Made by a program: the position numbers and the translations under genes. From the NCBI GenBank assembly GCA_902806365.1, contig CADCWJ010000297.1:1-9477 (forward strand): 9,477 bases of DNA, in the 5' to 3' direction. The notes beneath the pieces were generated by a model, which made no database searches, was not told where the DNA came from, and saw only the letters and a program-made list of their open reading frames with translations. This DNA is from an uncultured Thermomicrobiales bacterium. GTDB lineage: Bacteria; Chloroflexota; Chloroflexia; Thermomicrobiales; UBA6265. Every line of letters starts with the position of its first letter. Position 1 is the stretch's first letter. This document shows positions 5,673 through 9,477 of this stretch, in pieces.

Positions 5673-7712
5673 ATGACGCAGCGATCATTGACGCCGCCAT
5701 CAGGACGAATCGCGCCTGAACCCGGTGACCGCCCATTCGACCAGCTCCGCGCCCTGTATGACGGCGTCGCCAACCGTGTCGGGCGCACCCTCCTTCCCGA
5801 TGATGTCCACTCCGGTGATGCTGATGAGCGACCCCGCCTGACGGATACGAGCAGGCGAATTGTTACGTACGCTCCTTCACCGGTGCTGAATCGCCATCTC
5901 ACGCGGCTGCTGCCCCGTGCGATCACCGGCCTGGCCCTCCTGTTGCTGGTCTTGACGATCGGACTTTTCGCGTTCCGCGCGTTCTACAGCGAGCGGATTT
6001 ATCCTGCGGTCACGGTGGGCGATGTTCCGGTCGGCGGGCTGACGACCAGCGAAGCGCAGGACCGCCTGGCCGAACGGGCCGCCGGCCTCGAACAGGGTAC
6101 CGTCGCCTTTTCCTACGCTGGGCAGACCTGGACGCCGACGCTCGCCGAGATGGGCGTGACGATCGAGCTGGAACGTTCCCTCGCCGAGGCTCGGGCCCTC
6201 GGGCGCAGTGACGACGCACGCTCGCGGCTCGCGTTTACCGTCGACAGCCTCCAGGAGGACCAGTTCGTCGCCCTGCGCTCAGTGGTCGACGAGCAGGTAC
6301 TCAATACCTGGTTCGACAAGGTCGACCGCGAGATCGGGACACCGGCGGTCGATGCCAAGGTTCAGTTGACGGGTACCCAGGCGACGATCGTTCCGGAATC
6401 GACCGGGATCGTGGTCGACCGTACCGCGACGAAATCGGCAATCCTGAGTGCGCTTACCTCGCTGGCGCCGGCGAGTCTCGAACTGCCCACCGTGATCGAC
6501 CGGCCGGTGATCTATGCGGCGGATCTGGAGCAAGTTCGAAGCGACGTGCAAGACACCGTCAGCAGCCCAGTCCGGGTCACGTTCGAATCGACATCCTGGT
6601 TCGTCGAGGCCGAGACGCTCGTCCAGTTCCTGACCGTCGAGACCGTGCTGGAAGACGACGCGCCGATCGCCAGGATGTCGTTTAACCAGGAGGCGCTCGC
6701 CGTTGCACTCCGCGACCGGTTCACACCGGAGGTGGATCGTGGGCCGGTCAACGCCCAGGTGGCCTGGAGCAACGATCAAGGGCTGATCGCGATCGAACCG
6801 AGCCTCACCGGAATCAACCTGAAGGCACCCGAGTTCGCGGCGGCGGTCTCGGACTCCTTCCTCAACGGGCACGGCAACGTCGACATCCCCGTCATCGAGA
6901 CTCGGCCGGAGGTCGACTCGGACAACCTTGCCGCGCTCAAGATCAACACCCGCCTAGGTCGGGGAGACTCCAACTACGCGGGCGGCTCGGCGGAGCGCGA
7001 CATCAATGTCGGCGTCGGGGTTGGCTTGCTCAACGGCACGCTCGTGCGGCCCGGCGAAGAGTTTTCCTTCAATGGGGCGATCGGCGAGATCACCGCCGAC
7101 AAGGGCTACGTCGAGTCGAGCGTCGTGGTCGCCGAGCGCTCCGGCAAGGATATTGGCGGTGGCATCTGCCAGGTCTCGACGACCGTATTCCGCGCCGCGC
7201 TGCTGAGCGGCATGCCAATCACCGACTGGAACCCGCACACGTATCGCATCAAGGGCTACGAGGCTGAGGGCTGGGGGCCGGGATTCGATGCCTCGATCCT
7301 GCAATATGGCTCCACCCCGGAAGAATGGGGTGACCTCAAGTTCGAGAATGCGACCTCGGGCTGGCTGCTGGTGGAGGCGTGGACCGAGTATCCACACGTG
7401 ATCGTCAACATCTACGGCGAGAACCTTGGGCGCACCGTCGAAATCGTCGACCAATGGCAGAGCGACCCGATCACCGACAATGAAGATCTGGAGATCGTCA
7501 ACGAGGGGCTTCCACCCGGCACGATCCAACAGACTGAATACCCCCTCGATGGTCTGGAAGCGGGATTCACGCGGGTGGTCAAGGACGCGAACGGTGTGGA
7601 AATCTATAACCGCCCGTTCGTCACCAAGTTCAAGGGCCGGGGGAACGTGTACCAGGTAAGCCCGGACATGAAGGGCCAGGCCGTCCAGCCGAGTGACGAC
7701 GCCGAGGAGTAG
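5673..7712 (+). CDS. VanW-family membrane protein with peptidoglycan-binding repeats
   Basis: 679 residues from ATG 5673. A polar N-terminal tail of about 80 residues is followed by one membrane helix (about 80-104) and a large extracellular part. Residues about 110-300 and 300-410 look like two YoaR/PG_binding_4-type repeats: the first begins ERIYPAVTVGDVPVGGLTTSEA and continues with the usual W-P-L-EMGV strand (153-162). The VanW domain spans about 424-580: INTRLGRGDSNYAG (424-437), NGTLVRPGEEFSFNGAIG (454-471), GYVESSVVV (478-486), GGGICQVSTTVFRAAL (495-510), then DLKFENATSG (554-563). A beta-rich G5-like tail runs 610-665. VanW proteins occur beside glycopeptide-resistance genes and in many cell-wall loci, but their biochemistry is unresolved; wall attachment is the safest role. 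The start at 5673 is chosen because the upstream 45 codons look non-coding. AAGGGGA (5650-5656) lies 16 nt away, unusually far. The gene is flanked by hairpins, so it is probably monocistronic. Confidence 0.92.
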   Translation: MTQRSLTPPSGRIAPEPGDRPFDQLRALYDGVANRVGRTLLPDDVHSGDADERPRLTDTSRRIVTYAPSPVLNRHLTRLLPRAITGLALLLLVLTIGLFAFRAFYSERIYPAVTVGDVPVGGLTTSEAQDRLAERAAGLEQGTVAFSYAGQTWTPTLAEMGVTIELERSLAEARALGRSDDARSRLAFTVDSLQEDQFVALRSVVDEQVLNTWFDKVDREIGTPAVDAKVQLTGTQATIVPESTGIVVDRTATKSAILSALTSLAPASLELPTVIDRPVIYAADLEQVRSDVQDTVSSPVRVTFESTSWFVEAETLVQFLTVETVLEDDAPIARMSFNQEALAVALRDRFTPEVDRGPVNAQVAWSNDQGLIAIEPSLTGINLKAPEFAAAVSDSFLNGHGNVDIPVIETRPEVDSDNLAALKINTRLGRGDSNYAGGSAERDINVGVGVGLLNGTLVRPGEEFSFNGAIGEITADKGYVESSVVVAERSGKDIGGGICQVSTTVFRAALLSGMPITDWNPHTYRIKGYEAEGWGPGFDASILQYGSTPEEWGDLKFENATSGWLLVEAWTEYPHVIVNIYGENLGRTVEIVDQWQSDPITDNEDLEIVNEGLPPGTIQQTEYPLDGLEAGFTRVVKDANGVEIYNRPFVTKFKGRGNVYQVSPDMKGQAVQPSDDAEE

Positions 7713-7774
7713 GAGCCGCCTTCCGGATTTCCGTTGCCCGTTCCTCTCACTTCCCGGAACGCAGTGTTGGACAA

Positions 7775-7809
7775 GCATCACCCATCCGGACCTTCCGGGT
7801 GGGTGATGC
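7775..7809 (+). terminator. Strong hairpin behind the VanW-family gene, candidate terminator
   Basis: A 16-bp stem pairs GCATCACCCATCCGGA (7775-7790) with TCCGGGTGGGTGATGC (7794-7809), with one T-G wobble and a CCT loop. It begins 62 nt after the stop codon. The next bases are GCGTGTACGG, so there is no U-tract. Stem strength and position make transcript termination or 3'-end protection the natural reading. Confidence 0.7.
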
Positions 7810-7985
7810 GCGTGTACGGCCGCTACGGCGGTGGCGTAAACTCATCACGCAGTTCCAAGGGGTCACCGAAATGCCGTGACTGGCGCCCGGCTGGGGGCGT
7901 GCCGCATGGTTTTGTGACAGATCAGGCACCGGGCGCGTTGTGAGACGAGCGTGGGACCTTTCGCTCGACGTCCACCGCTCGATCG

Positions 7986-8017
7986 GGCTCGTGAGGCGCC
8001 CAGTGCGTCTCCGAGCC
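7986..8017 (+). repeat. Bulged 13-bp hairpin in the amidase leader
   Basis: GGCTCG (7986-7991) pairs with CGAGCC (8012-8017). After a single bulged T, GAGGCGC (7993-7999) pairs with GCGTCTC (8005-8011) with one G-T wobble, closing a CCAGT loop. It ends 42 nt before the amidase start. It could be a leader stem or an attenuator without a U-tract. Confidence 0.4.
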
Positions 8018-8026
8018 GAGTGCCGT

Positions 8027-8050
8027 CCCCGCCACGCGGGGTGAGGGGGA
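8027..8050 (+). promoter_or_regulatory. Hairpin next to the amidase ribosome-binding site
   Basis: CCCCGC (8027-8032) and GCGGGG (8036-8041) form a 6-bp stem with a CAC loop, directly followed by the ribosome-binding sequence AGGGGGA (8044-8050), 9 nt before ATG 8060. The CCCC arm could instead pair with the GGGGG of the ribosome-binding site, a simple arrangement for translational control. The ribosome-binding site is clear; a regulatory role for the stem is inference. Confidence 0.4.
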
Positions 8051-8059
8051 ACTGGCACC

Positions 8060-9477
8060 ATGGCACATGAGGACCATCATCATGATGACGCGAAGCGCGG
8101 CCTTCGCGAACCCGATTCCACAACGCGATCACTGAACCGGCGGGTCGTGCTCAAGGCCAGCGCCGGCCTCGCGGTCCTTGCCACGGCCGGGATCGCCGTC
8201 GTTCCGCCGGGCGCGGAACGGGCCGTAGGTCAGGAGGTGGGTGGCACCCGTGCGCGCGAATGGACCCCGGATCAGCAGGCCGGGGTATTCGCCGCCGCCT
8301 CAACCGGGGAATGGGTGACGTTCGGAGCCGATTACGACTTCTTCGCGCTGGGAGCCTCGTGGGAGGGCGGGGTCGGCACCTGGCCGATCGTCGAGCTCCA
8401 GCTCAGTGCCGACGGGATCACCTGGAGCGACACGATATCGCTCGCCGCACAGACCGACGACGGCGGGCAACCGACTCGCGACGGTCGTCTCTTTACCCCG
8501 CTGGCGTTCACCGGTGCGGTCAGGTACGTACGCTATCGCACGGTCGACAACGCGGGTGCGCCCGGCGAGGTTGCGGGGCTCCGCTTCGTCTACATCGATC
8601 CCTCGGATGGTTCCTGGGACGACGACATCAGCGCGAGCGGCGAGCTGACGACGACGAGTACCGATCCGTTCGCCCCGCCCGAGGTCGTGACCCGTGCCGA
8701 CTGGGGAGCTGACGAACGTTGGCGTTTCGACACCTTCGGCGAGATCTGGCCGCCGGAATACCGGACTGTCACCCACATCATCATCCATCACACCGCCACC
8801 GCGAATCGCCCGCTCGATGTCGCCGGGGCGATCCGCGCGATCTACTACCACCACGCCGTTTCCCAGGGCTGGGGGGATATCGGCTACAACCACCTCGTCG
8901 ATCACAATGGACGGATCTACCAGGGACGCTTCGGCGGCCAGAACGTGATCGGCGGGCATGCCTACCAGTTCGCGATCGGCAGCTCCGGAATCGCGACCAT
9001 TGGGAAATTCGACACCGAGGACGTCACCGACGCCGCCAAGGCGGGGCTGGTCGCGATCACCGCCTTCGTTGCTCGCGCGCTCGATCCGCGGGGATCGGCC
9101 GCCTTGCAGGAGGTGCCGAACCTTCCAGTCATCTCGTCGCATCGCGACGTCAACGCCGAGACCTGCCCCGGTGACCGGCTCTGGAACGACCTGCCTGAGC
9201 TCCGCGAGCTTGTCGCGGCGACGCTCGATTCCGGTTCCCTCGACACCGGCAACCCGGCCGGGATCGCGGTCGGTGACCTGGTCCGCGTCCAGACGGACGA
9301 CGGCTCTTCACTCAACTTCCGGTTCAGCCCGGAGGGGGAGATCGTGGGCACGATCGAGAACGGCGCCACTGCCGCCGTGATCGACGGCCCGGACCGGCGG
9401 GCCACCGACAACTGGTACCGGATCATCTCGCATCGCGGGTCCGGCTGGGCCGTGGCGCGATACCTGATCGTATCACC
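8060..9477 (+). CDS. Tat-exported N-acetylmuramoyl-L-alanine amidase (PGRP/amidase_2 fold) with C-terminal SH3-like domain, 3' end outside window
   Basis: An open frame of 472 codons runs to the window edge without a stop. A His/Asp-rich N-terminus (HEDHHHDD, 3-10) precedes a twin-arginine signal, LNRRVVLKASAG (25-36), with a hydrophobic core to about residue 49. Residues about 65-180 form a beta-rich module like the N-terminal domain of actinobacterial PGRP proteins. The amidase domain spans about 207-390: TRADWGADERW (211-221), THIIIHHTATA (238-248), YYHHAVSQGWGDIGYNHLVD (262-281), IGGHA (297-301) and ISSHRDVNAETCPGD (358-372). The expected zinc ligands H243, H361 and C369 and the catalytic Y277 are present, so it should cleave the lactyl-alanine bond of peptidoglycan outside the membrane. 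Residues 400-472 resemble an SH3b wall-binding domain (VGDLVRVQTDDG, then WYRI and GWAVARYL). The start has AGGGGGA 9 nt upstream. The C-terminus is unseen. Confidence 0.93.
   Translation, partial: MAHEDHHHDDAKRGLREPDSTTRSLNRRVVLKASAGLAVLATAGIAVVPPGAERAVGQEVGGTRAREWTPDQQAGVFAAASTGEWVTFGADYDFFALGASWEGGVGTWPIVELQLSADGITWSDTISLAAQTDDGGQPTRDGRLFTPLAFTGAVRYVRYRTVDNAGAPGEVAGLRFVYIDPSDGSWDDDISASGELTTTSTDPFAPPEVVTRADWGADERWRFDTFGEIWPPEYRTVTHIIIHHTATANRPLDVAGAIRAIYYHHAVSQGWGDIGYNHLVDHNGRIYQGRFGGQNVIGGHAYQFAIGSSGIATIGKFDTEDVTDAAKAGLVAITAFVARALDPRGSAALQEVPNLPVISSHRDVNAETCPGDRLWNDLPELRELVAATLDSGSLDTGNPAGIAVGDLVRVQTDDGSSLNFRFSPEGEIVGTIENGATAAVIDGPDRRATDNWYRIISHRGSGWAVARYLIVS

Larger units (their letters stand above)
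7713..8059 (+). other. 347-nt intergenic region rich in stable inverted repeats, leader of the amidase gene
   Basis: After the VanW terminator hairpin come, in order, GTCAC/GTGAC (7862-7866, 7876-7880) and GCGCCCGG/CCGGGCGC (7883-7890, 7929-7936) enclosing GTGCC/GGCAC (7899-7903, 7925-7929). Then CGAGCG/CGCTCG flanks GTGGGACCTTT around 7946-7968, followed by a 13-bp bulged hairpin (7986-8017) and CCCCGC/GCGGGG (8027-8032, 8036-8041). No ORF here has a convincing product or ribosome-binding site. I cannot point to a clear -35/-10 pair for the amidase gene. The density of stems suggests a structured leader, but GC-rich DNA forms such stems easily. Confidence 0.5.

Noticed and set aside
5227..5736. 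169-codon open frame on the - strand across the VanW leader
   Set aside because: Its product is rich in Arg, Pro and Ser with no recognisable domain, it overlaps the start of the well-supported VanW gene antisense, and it looks like a GC-rich shadow frame.
7832..7910. c-di-GMP (GEMM-I) riboswitch suggested by ATCACGCAG
   Set aside because: The following GCAAACC and GACGCAAAGCC motifs are absent.
8300..9142. 280-codon - strand frame opposite the amidase gene
   Set aside because: The + strand frame carries complete amidase motifs and zinc ligands; the antisense product has low-complexity Arg/Gly/Asp content.

Overview
The window is high-GC bacterial DNA. All six genes I can support lie on the + strand, and there is no rRNA, tRNA, CRISPR array, transposase or integrase. 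The best guess for the host is a high-GC, probably single-membrane lineage such as Chloroflexota (Thermomicrobia/Sphaerobacter-like) or an actinobacterium. The reasons are strong GC bias at third codon positions, a ChoD-like GMC oxidoreductase, a VanW/peptidoglycan-binding membrane protein, a Tat-exported PGRP-type amidase, and GC-rich hairpins without U-tracts behind genes. This is inference from gene content; no phylogenetic marker is present.

Region 1 (25-5067) is a compact four-gene operon: an LtrA-family membrane protein, a GMC flavoprotein of the cholesterol-oxidase type, a 231-residue protein that looks like a stand-alone version of a domain normally fused behind such GMC enzymes, and a calcineurin-like metallophosphoesterase with a membrane hairpin inserted in its catalytic domain. 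The first three genes overlap as ATGA and the fourth follows after 8 nt, so they are probably co-transcribed and largely co-translated. A plausible reading is membrane-associated oxidation and processing of a sterol-like or other lipophilic alcohol, but the substrate is unknown. A GC-rich hairpin at 5096-5132 closes the operon.

Region 2 (5068-5672) is about 600 bp without a convincing gene. It holds the hairpin, an orphan perfect Shine-Dalgarno sequence with a tiny ORF, further inverted repeats, an extended -10 promoter candidate near 5420-5428, and a leader of about 240 nt that folds into nested stems before the next gene.

Region 3 (5673-7712) encodes a single-pass membrane protein with peptidoglycan-binding repeats and a VanW domain, followed by a very strong 16-bp hairpin (7775-7809).

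Region 4 (7713-8059) is a 347-nt intergenic stretch packed with stable inverted repeats. It leads into region 5 (8060 to the window end), a Tat-exported zinc N-acetylmuramoyl-L-alanine amidase with a beta-rich N-terminal module and a C-terminal SH3-like domain; its 3' end lies outside the window. Regions 3 to 5 look like cell-wall binding and turnover functions, apparently transcribed separately from the region 1 operon.
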